A stretch of 64,000 nucleotides of DNA, from the NCBI RefSeq assembly GCF_014138605.1, contig NZ_JACJHX010000017.1, positions 1 through 64,000 of the forward strand, given 5' to 3'. Source of the stretch: Peribacillus huizhouensis (GTDB lineage: Bacteria > Bacillota > Bacilli > Bacillales > DSM-1321). The position numbers were made by a program, and so were the translations under genes. Below the pieces are notes generated by a model that did not search any database, was not told the origin of the DNA, and saw only the letters and a program-made list of their open reading frames with translations. This document shows positions 27,002 to 35,604 of the stretch, piece by piece. Positions within the stretch are counted from its first letter, which is position 1. Each line of letters opens with the position of its first letter.

Positions 27002-28432
27002 ATGAACTATGAAACGGTAATTGGCCTTGAAGTCCATGTTGAATTAAAAACAGATTCTAAAATTTTCTCTGCAAGCCCGAACCATTTTGGGGCGGCTCCT
27101 AATACGAATACGACCGTGATTGACCTTGGTTATCCAGGAACTCTACCGGTAATTAATAAGCAGGCAGTTGACTTTGCCATGAAGGCAGCTATTGCTTTAA
27201 ACTGTGAAGTTCCAGAAATTACGAAATTTGACCGGAAAAACTATTTTTACCCAGATAACCCGAAAGCTTATCAAATTTCTCAATTCGATCAGCCGATTGG
27301 TGAACATGGCTGGGTTGAAATTGAAGTCAACGGCAAGAAGAAGAAAATCGGCATTACACGCATTCATATGGAAGAAGATGCTGGTAAACTGACACACACA
27401 AATGATGGCTATTCTCTTTGCGATTATAATCGCCAAGGTACGCCACTTGTTGAAATTGTTTCGGAACCTGATATTACATCACCTGATGAAGCTTATGCGT
27501 ATTTGGAAAAAATCAAATCGATTATCCAGTATACAGGTGTATCCGATTGTAAAATGGAAGAAGGTTCATTACGCTGCGATGCAAACATCTCTTTACGCCC
27601 TGTTGGACAAAAAGAGTTTGGAACAAAAACAGAATTGAAGAATTTGAACTCATTCAACTTTGTTCGTAAAGGTTTAGAATATGAAGAAATTCGTCAAGCT
27701 GAAGTGTTAAATGCAGGTGGAGTAATCGAACAAGAAACACGTCGATTTGATGAATCAACAGGAAAAACACTTCTAATGCGTGTAAAAGAAGGTTCAGATG
27801 ATTACCGATACTTCCCAGAACCAGATCTTATGACCATTCATATCGACGAAGAGTGGAAAGCGCGGATTGCAGCTGAAATACCTGAGCTTCCGGATGCACG
27901 AAAAAAACGTTATGTAGAAGAGCTGGGGTTACCTGAGTATGATGCGGCTGTTTTGACCGTAACGAAAGAATCAGCTGATTTCTTCGAAGCAACGGTTGAG
28001 CAAGGAGCGGACCCGAAACAAGCGTCCAACTGGATTATGGGAGAACTTTCTGCTTATCTTAATGCTGAAGGAAAAGAACTCCATGACATCGCCCTTACAC
28101 CTCAAGCACTTGCAGGAATGATTAAGCTGATTGAAAACGGAACGATTTCATCTAAAATTGCTAAAACCGTGTTCAAAGAGCTTGTTGAAAATGGTGGAGA
28201 TGCTGAAACGATCGTGAAGGAAAAAGGTCTAGTACAGATCTCAGATGAAGGTGCACTTACGAAAATCGTGAATGAGGCACTTGATAATAACCCGCAATCG
28301 ATTGAAGATTTCAAAGCAGGAAAACAAAAAGCTACTGGCTTCCTAGTTGGTCAAATCATGAAAGCAACAAAAGGACAAGCCAATCCACAACTAGTAAATA
28401 AAATTTTATTAGTTGAGTTGAACAAACGCTAA
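27002..28432 (+). CDS. gatB: Asp/Glu-tRNA amidotransferase subunit B
   Basis: GatB activates the mischarged tRNA with ATP and amidates it. The 476-residue protein opens [20 protein letters not shown] and has the [16 protein letters not shown] and MEEDAGKL blocks of the cradle domain, with the helical YqeY-like tail at the end. The ATG at 27002 follows AAGGGGTG and gives the normal family length. It lies 12 nt after gatA. Confidence 0.97.
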   Translation: MNYETVIGLEVHVELKTDSKIFSASPNHFGAAPNTNTTVIDLGYPGTLPVINKQAVDFAMKAAIALNCEVPEITKFDRKNYFYPDNPKAYQISQFDQPIGEHGWVEIEVNGKKKKIGITRIHMEEDAGKLTHTNDGYSLCDYNRQGTPLVEIVSEPDITSPDEAYAYLEKIKSIIQYTGVSDCKMEEGSLRCDANISLRPVGQKEFGTKTELKNLNSFNFVRKGLEYEEIRQAEVLNAGGVIEQETRRFDESTGKTLLMRVKEGSDDYRYFPEPDLMTIHIDEEWKARIAAEIPELPDARKKRYVEELGLPEYDAAVLTVTKESADFFEATVEQGADPKQASNWIMGELSAYLNAEGKELHDIALTPQALAGMIKLIENGTISSKIAKTVFKELVENGGDAETIVKEKGLVQISDEGALTKIVNEALDNNPQSIEDFKAGKQKATGFLVGQIMKATKGQANPQLVNKILLVELNKR

Positions 28433-28454
28433 TAAGTAGAAATAGACTCGGCTC

Positions 28455-28501
28455 GCCCCATCCATCATCATAAAGACAAGATGATGGATGGGGCGTTTTT
28501 T
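28455..28501 (+). terminator. Terminator after gatB
   Basis: GCCCCATCCATCAT and ATGATGGATGGGGC form a perfect 14-bp stem around CATAAAGACAAG, followed by GTTTTTTG. It ends the gatCAB operon. Confidence 0.95.
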
Positions 28502-28508
28502 GTATAAA

Positions 28509-28620
28509 GGACATGGGGACGGAAGCTTCGTAACTTTAATATAGCCAGTCTACTTAGAGGTATACTGATTTGATCGAGAAATCATTCAGAATTTCAGCTC
28601 CGCACCGCCACCGGAGAAGA
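28509..28620 (+). repeat. Family C dispersed repeat, partial copy
   Basis: ACATGGGGACGGAAGCTTCGTAACTTTAATATAG, read in pieces, matches the start of the 48658 copy, and TCCGCACCGCCACCG matches its middle. It lies between gatB and dgkB. The rest of the 28502-28920 gap is AT-rich and holds no supported gene. Confidence 0.55.
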
Positions 28621-28920
28621 GCTCATGGATGTATTTTATGAAAACAAATCAATAAATCGAGAATTCATGGATTTATCGTACTTTGAAGGGGGAAACTAAG
28701 AATGGAGATGGTTATGTTCATATATAATCAAAGCTAACTATCATAGACGTTAAAACTAGAGTTTTTGAAAAAATTACTATATAATTTGTTCAGAAATGAT
28801 TTCGGGAGTTAGGTTACTGTTTACGAATGTAATGCTAACGTGATTATTGTTGCTCGTTGCATTCTGTTTGGTAAATCGTTACCATTTAGTGAAACGTATT
28901 TTAACATTAGGATGATGGAA

Positions 28921-29844
28921 ATGAAAAGAGCAAGATTGATTTATAATCCGACATCAGGCCGAGAAATGATTCGGAAAAATTTACCGGATGTTTTAGCTAA
29001 ACTTGAAGCTGCTGGGTATGAAGCCTCTTGTCATGCGACTACAGGAGCTGGTGATGCGACACGCGCTGCAGAAATTGCTGTTGAACGCGGCTATGATGTT
29101 GTAATTGCAGCAGGAGGCGACGGAACGATTTACGAGGTTGTAAACGGCCTAGCCGGAGCGGAAAAACGGCCGAAACTTGGTGTGATTCCGACCGGAACAA
29201 CGAATGACTTTGCGCGAGCAATTCATGTCCCACGCTCGATTGATGCTGCGGTGGATATTATTACAAAGGGGCATACGATGCCGATTGATATCGGGAAAAT
29301 GAACGAAAAGTATTTTATCAATATTGCTGGGGGCGGCCGGTTAACGGAGCTTACTTACGAGGTACCGATAAAGTTAAAAACGATGCTTGGCCAATTGGCT
29401 TATTACATGAAGGGCATTGAAATGTTACCTTCGATCCGTGCAACGGATGTAACGATTGAATATGATGGGAAGTTTTTTGAAGGGGAAATTATGCTTTTCC
29501 TTGTTGCGAACACAAATTCTGTTGGCGGCTTTGAAAAACTAGCACCTGACGCTTCGTTAAATGATGGCATGTTTACGTTATTAATTTTAAAGAAAACAAA
29601 TCTAGCCGACTTTATCAGGGTGGCCTCTCTTGCATTACGTGGGGAGCATATTCATGATAAAAATGTTATTTATGTTAAAGCAAACCGAATTAAAGTAACC
29701 GCAAAAAATGAAATGATGCTAAATTTAGACGGTGAATTTGGTGGACTAGCTCCAGCTGAATTTGTCAGTCAGTATCGTCATTTCGATGTTTTTATTCCTG
29801 AAAATACGCTATATGATGATCCAGAAAATAAGCAGAATGTATAA
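28921..29844 (+). CDS. dgkB: Diacylglycerol kinase DgkB
   Basis: DgkB phosphorylates diacylglycerol left over from lipoteichoic acid synthesis, returning it to phosphatidic acid at the membrane. The 307-residue soluble lipid kinase starts MKRARLIYNPTSGRE and has the nucleotide motif AAGGDGTIYEVVNG near residue 65, TTNDFAR and FEKLAPDASLNDGMF. I take the ATG at 28921, 6 nt after AGGATG, because it begins like the B. subtilis protein; upstream in-frame codons would add 27 unrelated residues. Confidence 0.95.
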   Translation: MKRARLIYNPTSGREMIRKNLPDVLAKLEAAGYEASCHATTGAGDATRAAEIAVERGYDVVIAAGGDGTIYEVVNGLAGAEKRPKLGVIPTGTTNDFARAIHVPRSIDAAVDIITKGHTMPIDIGKMNEKYFINIAGGGRLTELTYEVPIKLKTMLGQLAYYMKGIEMLPSIRATDVTIEYDGKFFEGEIMLFLVANTNSVGGFEKLAPDASLNDGMFTLLILKKTNLADFIRVASLALRGEHIHDKNVIYVKANRIKVTAKNEMMLNLDGEFGGLAPAEFVSQYRHFDVFIPENTLYDDPENKQNV

Positions 29845-29850
29845 ATGAAT

Positions 29851-29970
29851 AAAGTGAAACTTCAATCAGTGGGGGATGCATTCCTCACTGATTGTTAGTC
29901 TCGTTCTACTGTCGTTAAGATCTTCGCTTTCGCTTCGATCTATCGAAAGTATGAACGAATGCGTGATAAA
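29851..29970 (-). repeat. Family A dispersed repeat, full copy, reverse orientation
   Basis: It reads AGTGAAACTTCAATCAGTGGG, a hairpin return CACTGATTGTTAGTC, then CGTTCTACTGTCGTTAAGATC and finally GAATGCGTGATAAA. It thus joins both modules that are separate in other copies. It starts 7 nt after dgkB and could end its transcript. Confidence 0.7.
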
Positions 29971-29974
29971 ATTG

Positions 29975-30080
29975 AGGATGGCTCAAAATTAAAGCGGCCG
30001 ACCATACAACAATAAACAGGGTTAGATATATTTAATAATTTGTTTATTCTATTGTAGGTCAGACCTTTTTAGGCCATCCT
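29975..30080 (+). repeat. Family B palindromic repeat after dgkB
   Basis: Outer arms AGGATGGC (29975-29982) and GCCATCCT (30073-30080) enclose GGCCGACCATACAACAATAAACA and TGTTTATTCTATTGTAGGTC, which also pair. It is directly joined to the family A copy. Confidence 0.7.
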
Positions 30081-30105
30081 TTTTCTGATTGAGGAGATTA
30101 AACCA

Positions 30106-30669
30106 ATGTTACTTAGACAAGCAAAACCAGCGGATGCTCCAATTTCCGCTTATTTAATTCGGTTGGCGATTCAGGATATTGCTGAAGCTCTGACTGATGA
30201 ACAGGAAGAAAAAGCTATTTTAGATGTGCTGCAATATTTCTTTAGTCATCCAAATAATCGGTTAAGCTATGAGAACACGCTAATTATAGAAATTGCAGGG
30301 AATGTAGCTGGTCTTATTGTGACCTATCTCGGAAGTGAAGCGGAGCAATTGGATAGACCAATCGTGAAACGTTTAAGAGAGAAGAATAATAATTCGGAGA
30401 TAATGACTGAGAAAGAAGCTGAACCGGGAGATTTCTATATCGATACAGTGAGTGTAAACCCACAGTATTGGGGAAAGGGAGTAGGGACTGCCTTGATTGA
30501 AGCAGCTGAACTGCTTGGGAAATCAAAAGGTCATAGGAGGATGTCTTTGAACGTTGAGGTAAAAAATACGCGTGCACACCGTTTATATAGTAAGCTGGGA
30601 TATAAATCTGTGAATTGTAGACAAATTAACGGGCATGATTATGAATACATGGTGAAACATCTGTCATGA
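30106..30669 (+). CDS. GNAT family N-acetyltransferase
   Basis: This 187-residue GNAT-fold protein probably transfers an acetyl group from acetyl-CoA to an amine or protein N-terminus. Motif A with the acetyl-CoA loop is VNPQYWGKGVGTALIEAAE near residues 125-143, followed by NTRAHRLYSKLGYKSV, the usual motif B. The first third is less conserved. TGAGGAG lies before the ATG. It runs 13 nt ahead of an alpha/beta-hydrolase-fold gene, so they are likely co-transcribed. The substrate cannot be inferred. Confidence 0.85.
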   Translation: MLLRQAKPADAPISAYLIRLAIQDIAEALTDEQEEKAILDVLQYFFSHPNNRLSYENTLIIEIAGNVAGLIVTYLGSEAEQLDRPIVKRLREKNNNSEIMTEKEAEPGDFYIDTVSVNPQYWGKGVGTALIEAAELLGKSKGHRRMSLNVEVKNTRAHRLYSKLGYKSVNCRQINGHDYEYMVKHLS

Positions 30670-30682
30670 GGGAGCGAATGCA

Positions 30683-31405
30683 ATGCTTGAAGGTTGGGTT
30701 AAAAATGGAGACATACGAATCCATTATATCGACAACACTGGACCGTCTATAGAACCCCCACTTGTCATCATTCCTGGTTTGACGGAGACGGGGGAAGAGT
30801 ATGAAGATATACTTCGTGCTCTTGCGCCCCGTCGTGCTCTAGTTATTACGATGCGTGGACGAGGGCGAAGTGATGCACCAGAGATGGGATATACGCTAGA
30901 AGATCATGTGACTGATATTGAAAGCGTGATTAATCATATCCATATTGAAAATTTCGTTTTGTTCGGTTTTCATCGTGGTGTGGTTTATGCTTTAGGATTT
31001 GCGATGGAGAATCTAAGCCGTTTAAAAGGACTCATCATCGGTGATTACCCTGCTGTAGAAACAGATTTACCAGAAGGATGGGCCAATCTTCTTGTTCAGA
31101 AAACAGGGAGAACTGCGCTGACTCATATGACGCTCGATACATTAAAAGCGATCGAACATGATTCCCATGAACATCCATTTTGGAAAGAACTAGCTAATGT
31201 TAATTGTCCGGTATTAATCCTTCGAGGAAATCAGGAGGGAATCGGACTGACAGAGGAAGGAGCGATGGAATACCTTCGCTCTGTCCCAGGCGCTCGTGTT
31301 AAAACAATTTCTGATGACTCATCAGGAATCTTTAATTTGGAGTCTCAAGAATTACTTGATGCGTTAAAACAATTCTTTGAAGAAGCAAAGAATTGTAGGA
31401 ACTAA
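30683..31405 (+). CDS. Alpha/beta hydrolase fold protein lacking the nucleophile
   Basis: This 240-residue alpha/beta-hydrolase-fold protein has VIIPGLTETGEEY at the oxyanion-hole turn and MRGRGRSDAP. The nucleophile elbow, normally GxSxG, reads GFHRG, with His97 in the serine position. The usual acidic residue and histidine near the end are also unclear (ISDDSSGIFN in place of a GH motif). It may be a pseudoenzyme or binding protein. GGGAGCGAATGCA lies before the ATG, and it follows the GNAT gene by 13 nt. Confidence 0.8.
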   Translation: MLEGWVKNGDIRIHYIDNTGPSIEPPLVIIPGLTETGEEYEDILRALAPRRALVITMRGRGRSDAPEMGYTLEDHVTDIESVINHIHIENFVLFGFHRGVVYALGFAMENLSRLKGLIIGDYPAVETDLPEGWANLLVQKTGRTALTHMTLDTLKAIEHDSHEHPFWKELANVNCPVLILRGNQEGIGLTEEGAMEYLRSVPGARVKTISDDSSGIFNLESQELLDALKQFFEEAKNCRN

Positions 31406-31423
31406 CAAAATATCCATAACGAA

Positions 31424-31508
31424 AGGGTCAGACCGCAACTTTAATATCCAGTTCAATTTAAGTGTAAGTATCTCTATGAACTGTGGATAAAGTTGTGGTC
31501 AGACCTTC
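31424..31508 (+). repeat. Family B palindromic repeat after the hydrolase gene
   Basis: GGGTCAGACCGCAACTTTA and its inverted partner TAAAGTTGTGGTCAGACC enclose TATCCAGTTC and GAACTGTGGATA, so nearly the whole element folds into one hairpin. It lies 19 nt after the gene stop. Confidence 0.75.
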
Positions 31509-31548
31509 TGCTCGAAGATAAGACCTAGCAAGTCCGTTCCATAAAGCA

Positions 31549-31640
31549 GAGGGTGGTGGTGTGTTTACTAATGATTCGAACGCTTAGAATTACACGCTTT
31601 AGCCTCCACAAAAAAGTCGATTGCTCCATGAAGGCAAAGA
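31549..31640 (+). repeat. Possible family C repeat remnant
   Basis: GGGTGGTGGTGTG and ACACGCTTTAGCCTCCACA resemble parts of the 48658 copy (ACACGATTTAGCCTCCATA). The match is limited to these blocks. It lies in the gene-free stretch 31406-31708. Confidence 0.4.
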
Positions 31641-31708
31641 ACTCCTTTATCGAGCAATCTCTATTTTCTTTTAAAGCTGTTAAGAGGCGTGTTCGCTAAT
31701 CTATACTC

Positions 31709-31930
31709 CTAGCTGTCCGTTTGACTAGTTGTTTCTGCCCAGTCCACATAGGAGCCACTACCGTTACAGCCTTGACAATCATACACATTTGTGTAGCTGT
31801 ATTCATAAGGAGCATACGAATTGTAACCCCGACCGCGGCAATCTGGACATAGTCCTTTATCCTGCATGAGTGCAATATGTTTTTCCTGTCTGGCTGTATT
31901 CCAGGCAGAAATCGATTGGAATAATCCCAT
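31709..31930 (-). CDS. Small CxxCxGxG zinc-ribbon-like protein
   Basis: This is a 73-residue protein with two DnaJ-like half-motifs, CPDCRGRGYN and CQGCNGSGSY, separated by a tyrosine-rich YAPYEYSYTNVY stretch. Four cysteines in two CxxC pairs suggest one bound zinc. The start at 31930 (MGLFQSISAW) follows GTGAGGTGAG; an upstream in-frame ATG would add 12 residues across this ribosome site. It is convergent with the hydrolase gene and divergent from rlmCD. Function unknown. Confidence 0.7.
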   Translation of the reverse strand: MGLFQSISAWNTARQEKHIALMQDKGLCPDCRGRGYNSYAPYEYSYTNVYDCQGCNGSGSYVDWAETTSQTDS

Positions 31931-32145
31931 TTTGCTCACCTCACTTTTTTCCTTATTTTGCATCAAAAATTAGATGTTATACGCATGTCCGCATTTATTT
32001 TGATTACTTTATTTATTTTTATGAAAAATCTCGCTAAAAGGTGCTTTTGTTTGTCTAGTAAATGTGTGATAAAATAAGAGTTCTAAATATATGATGGATA
32101 CTGCTACAGATACTGTAAGCATTTCGATAGAAAAGGAAGTATACA

Positions 32146-33516
32146 ATGGAAAAAACAATTCCCGTTTCAAAAAATGATGTAATAGATGTAGAATTTGAGG
32201 ACCTAACACATGATGGGTCGGGTGTTGCCAAGGTCGAAGGCTATCCCATTTTTGTTCCCTACGTGTTGCCGGGGGAAAAAGCACAAATCAAAGTAACGAA
32301 AACGAACAAGGGCTACGGTTTTGGTCGCTTAATGGAATTGAAGGAAAAAAGTATAGACCGTGTTGAAGTGAAAAAAGAAGATGCACATAAATACGGTGGA
32401 AGTCAGCTTCATCACCTTAGTTATGAAGGTCAGTTAAAATTTAAAGAAAAAACAGTCCGTGAAGTAATGGCAAGAATCGGCAAACTTAAGGATGTGACGA
32501 TTCATCCGATTATTGGTATGGAACAACCCTTACACTACCGCAATAAAGCCCAAGTCCCTGTTGGAGAAAAAGACGGAAAGCTTATCGCTGGTTTCTTTAG
32601 ACCACGGAGCCATGACATTGTTGATACCAATGAAAGCATTATTCAACATCCAGCTGTGAATGAAGCGATTCAAGCTGTGAAAGAAATATGTAATGAACTC
32701 GGAGTAGAACCATATAACGAGAAACATCACCAAGGTGTTCTTCGTCACATTATGGCTCGTTACGCAAAACAAACTGGGGAGCTGATGATTGTACTTATTA
32801 CAAGAGCGGCTAGACTTCCTCAAAAGAATAATCTTGTTGAAGAGATCACAGCTCGTTTGCCCCATGTTAAATCGATTGTTCATAATGTGAATTCGAAACG
32901 GACAAACGTCATTATGGGTGAAAAAACAAAGGTGCTTTGGGGTAATGATGTCATTTATGATTATATTGGCGATGTGAAATTCGCTATTTCGCCGCTATCC
33001 TTTTACCAAATTAACCCTGATCAAACAAAGGTTCTTTATAGCAAAGCGCTTGAATTTGCCGGGCTTACTGGGGAAGAGACTGTTATTGATGCTTATTGTG
33101 GAATTGGTACAATTTCACTATCTCTTGCACAAAAAGCTAAGCATGTTCTTGGAGTGGAAGTTGTACCAGAAGCAATTGCGGACGCACGCCGTAACGCTCT
33201 TATCAACGAAATTAATAATGTTGAATTTGAAGTTGGCGAAGCAGCAAACGTTATTTCTGAATGGTATCAAGATGGGAACCGCGCAGATGTATTAGTAGTC
33301 GATCCACCACGTAAAGGCTGTGAGGAGACTTTATTAAATACCATTATCGAGATGAAACCGAAGAAGGTCGTATACGTATCGTGCAACCCGGCTACACTTG
33401 CTCGTGATTTACGTATTTTAGAAGATGGTGGGTATCATGCGGTTGAAATTCAGCCTGTGGATATGTTCCCTATGACGACACATTGTGAAGCAGTTGTGAA
33501 ACTCGTTTTAAGTTAA
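32146..33516 (+). CDS. rlmCD: 23S rRNA (uracil-5-)-methyltransferase RlmCD, cluster-less variant
   Basis: This SAM-dependent enzyme likely makes the two m5U residues of 23S rRNA made by B. subtilis RlmCD (YefA), whose gene has the same neighbourhood. The 456-residue protein has a TRAM domain (residues about 5-65), the methyltransferase motif [22 protein letters not shown] and the catalytic Cys413 in YVSCNPATL. The four cysteines that hold the 4Fe-4S cluster in RumA-type enzymes are absent: the CGGC block reads YGGS (residues 83-86) and the distal one is Ser164. Otherwise it looks intact. Confidence 0.88.
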   Translation: MEKTIPVSKNDVIDVEFEDLTHDGSGVAKVEGYPIFVPYVLPGEKAQIKVTKTNKGYGFGRLMELKEKSIDRVEVKKEDAHKYGGSQLHHLSYEGQLKFKEKTVREVMARIGKLKDVTIHPIIGMEQPLHYRNKAQVPVGEKDGKLIAGFFRPRSHDIVDTNESIIQHPAVNEAIQAVKEICNELGVEPYNEKHHQGVLRHIMARYAKQTGELMIVLITRAARLPQKNNLVEEITARLPHVKSIVHNVNSKRTNVIMGEKTKVLWGNDVIYDYIGDVKFAISPLSFYQINPDQTKVLYSKALEFAGLTGEETVIDAYCGIGTISLSLAQKAKHVLGVEVVPEAIADARRNALINEINNVEFEVGEAANVISEWYQDGNRADVLVVDPPRKGCEETLLNTIIEMKPKKVVYVSCNPATLARDLRILEDGGYHAVEIQPVDMFPMTTHCEAVVKLVLS

Positions 33517-33524
33517 TTTAAAGA

Positions 33525-33655
33525 AAGAGGATGTCCCAACGGGGTCTGACCTTGCATTCTAAATCAGTATGTAGTGTTTCATTCACTTATCCTATACTGT
33601 ATTTAGTTATTGCAGGTTCTGACCCTTTTCTTTTGGGACATCCTCTTCTTTTTTT
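33525..33655 (+). repeat. Family B palindromic repeat acting as terminator of rlmCD
   Basis: AAGAGGATGTCCCA (33525-33538) and TGGGACATCCTCTT (33634-33647) are perfect 14-nt inverted arms followed by TTTTTTT. Inside, GGGGTCTGACC and GGTTCTGACCC pair again. It is the best-preserved copy of the family and ends in a T run, so it doubles as a Rho-independent terminator 8 nt after rlmCD. Confidence 0.85.
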
Positions 33656-33837
33656 GTAGTATTGATGAAGTTAGTTATGAACGATTTAAAGTCTAGTCCG
33701 GAATAAAAGTTACTATAAACCTCGTTTATTGGATGCCTTCTATTAAAAAAGTACACGCTTGTTATTGACATACATGGTATGCATATATTAATATACTTTC
33801 ATACACAAAAGCATAAAAGTATAAAAGCGTTGAACTA

Positions 33838-34040
33838 TAAAAGTAGCTGAATGTTTAGGAAATTTAGAGACTTAGTGGGTGGTGCAAACTAAGCCAAGCA
33901 TTCAGTGAATTACAATTAGGGAGCTGACTTCGGTCCGGCAATGCCGTTAATCTAATGAGAGAACAAAAAAATTTTTGTTAATCAGGGTGGTACCGCGGAG
34001 CTCTTCGTCCCTTTTTTGGGAGGGGGGCTCCGTTTATTTT
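33838..34040 (+). promoter_or_regulatory. T-box leader with a UAC (tyrosine) specifier
   Basis: Stem I carries the apical GGTGCAAACTAAGCC block and pairs GCTGAATG with CATTCAG. Next to it the specifier loop reads GTGAATTACAA, with TAC at 33911-33913, close to the GTGAACTACA of tyrS leaders. The invariant T-box AGGGTGGTACCGCGG spans about 33984-33998, and a terminator CGGAG...CTCCG with TTTATTTT ends at 34040. Uncharged tRNA(Tyr) would allow read-through into the transporter gene. Confidence 0.92.
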
Positions 34041-34185
34041 ATTTCTAGTTTGTTTTCAAATATGGTGCACATATCCAAGTGATAGTCTGGCATTAAATTT
34101 GAAACATGAATAAGAAAAATTACTATCCGCACTAATTTTTGGAGAAGAGTTTATTTAAATCGAAATAAAAGGAGTGAAAGGTAAG

Positions 34186-35604
34186 ATGAAGAAAGAAATA
34201 TCAATCGGATTAGCTCTATTGCCCATTGTTACGTTAATGATTGCAGGTGCTGCGTCCATCTTTATTTGGAAAGCTGGTATGTTTATTCCATTAATTATTG
34301 GCATCATTGGGACCGTCTTAGTAGGATTGAAAAGTGGATTTAAATGGGATGAGCTGGAGAAAATGATGGTGCAAGGTGTTTCGAAGGCAATGCCTGCTAT
34401 TTTTATTTTACTTGTTATCGGAGTGATCGTGGGAACATGGATTTCTAGTGGTGTAATCCCTACAATGATCTATTATGGATTAACATTTATTCATCCTTCT
34501 TTCTTTGTTCCAGCTGTAGCTCTTGTTACAGCCATCGTTGCCGTCACACTTGGCAGTTCATTTACTTCTATTGCCACGATTGGTTTAGCGTTTATGGTAA
34601 TAGGTGAGGGAATGGGCTTTCCACCAGGTCTAATTGCTGGTGCCATTATTTCGGGGGCGTTTTTTGGAGATAAATTATCACCTTTATCCGATACGACTAA
34701 TATTGCTCCTGCTATGGCAGATACGGATTTATTCAGCCATGTTCGTCATATGTTATGGGATACGATCCCTGCCTTTCTTATTACATTAGTTTTATATAGT
34801 TTTTTTAGTAATGGATCACACTATAGTGCTGGTGATACAGGGAAAATCGATATGATCTTATCGGGGTTACAAAAGACATTTATCATTCATCCGCTTCTTT
34901 TACTATTGCCTTTACTCACAATCTTTTTAATGATGAAACGAATGCCCGCTTTGCCCACATTAATGCTCGTTGGCTTACTCGGAGGTCTATTAACTATATT
35001 CATCCAAGGCCAATCCGTAACTTCTATGGTTAACACAATGACATCTGGATTTAATGCTCAATCTGGTGTCGAAGAGGTTGACTCATTATTAAATAGTGGT
35101 GGATTAGTTTCCATGCTTAATACAATCGGATTATTGACCATTGCTACAGCATTAGGCGGGCTTTTAGAAGGTACTAGTGTTTTTCAAACTTTAGTCCGTC
35201 CGATCATTAGTAAAATAAAATCAGCTAGTTCACTAATTGCTACAACAATTATATCCACTTTTATCGTCGCCTTCGCAAGTGGTGCCCAATTTTTGGCGAT
35301 TATCTTACCGGCAAGAACTTTTGTTCAAACATATAAAGATTTAAAAATAGATACGAAGAATTTATCTAGATGCGTTGAAGCAGCAGGAACAGTCGGTATC
35401 ACACTAGTTCCATGGAGCGTGCCAGCTGTATTTGCAGCGAATATGTTGGGGGTAAGTGTAGAACAATTTATTCCGTATCTATTCTTTGCTTTTATTGTTC
35501 CTGTTATTAATGTTATCTATGGAGTTACTGGATGGACGATAACAAGGAAGGATTATCGTGAGAATCAAGTGCAAGAGGAAGTTAGTAGGAGGAATTTAAT
35601 ATGA
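34186..35604 (+). CDS. NhaC-type transporter under tyrosine T-box control
   Basis: This is a 472-residue membrane protein with about eleven hydrophobic segments. It belongs to the NhaC Na+/H+ antiporter family (GSSFTSIATIGLAFMVIG, SGAFFGDKLSPLSDTTN, the conserved GDKLSPLSD ion-binding motif). The tyrosine T-box in front argues that it imports tyrosine or a tyrosine-related compound with sodium, as proposed for YheL-like proteins from comparative studies. The ATG at 34186 follows AAAGGAGTG at the right distance; an in-frame ATG at 34174 overlaps that site. Confidence 0.88.
   Translation: MKKEISIGLALLPIVTLMIAGAASIFIWKAGMFIPLIIGIIGTVLVGLKSGFKWDELEKMMVQGVSKAMPAIFILLVIGVIVGTWISSGVIPTMIYYGLTFIHPSFFVPAVALVTAIVAVTLGSSFTSIATIGLAFMVIGEGMGFPPGLIAGAIISGAFFGDKLSPLSDTTNIAPAMADTDLFSHVRHMLWDTIPAFLITLVLYSFFSNGSHYSAGDTGKIDMILSGLQKTFIIHPLLLLLPLLTIFLMMKRMPALPTLMLVGLLGGLLTIFIQGQSVTSMVNTMTSGFNAQSGVEEVDSLLNSGGLVSMLNTIGLLTIATALGGLLEGTSVFQTLVRPIISKIKSASSLIATTIISTFIVAFASGAQFLAIILPARTFVQTYKDLKIDTKNLSRCVEAAGTVGITLVPWSVPAVFAANMLGVSVEQFIPYLFFAFIVPVINVIYGVTGWTITRKDYRENQVQEEVSRRNLI

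Noticed and set aside
29039-29233. Leftward frame inside dgkB
   Set aside because: It is a shadow of the conserved kinase gene on the other strand.
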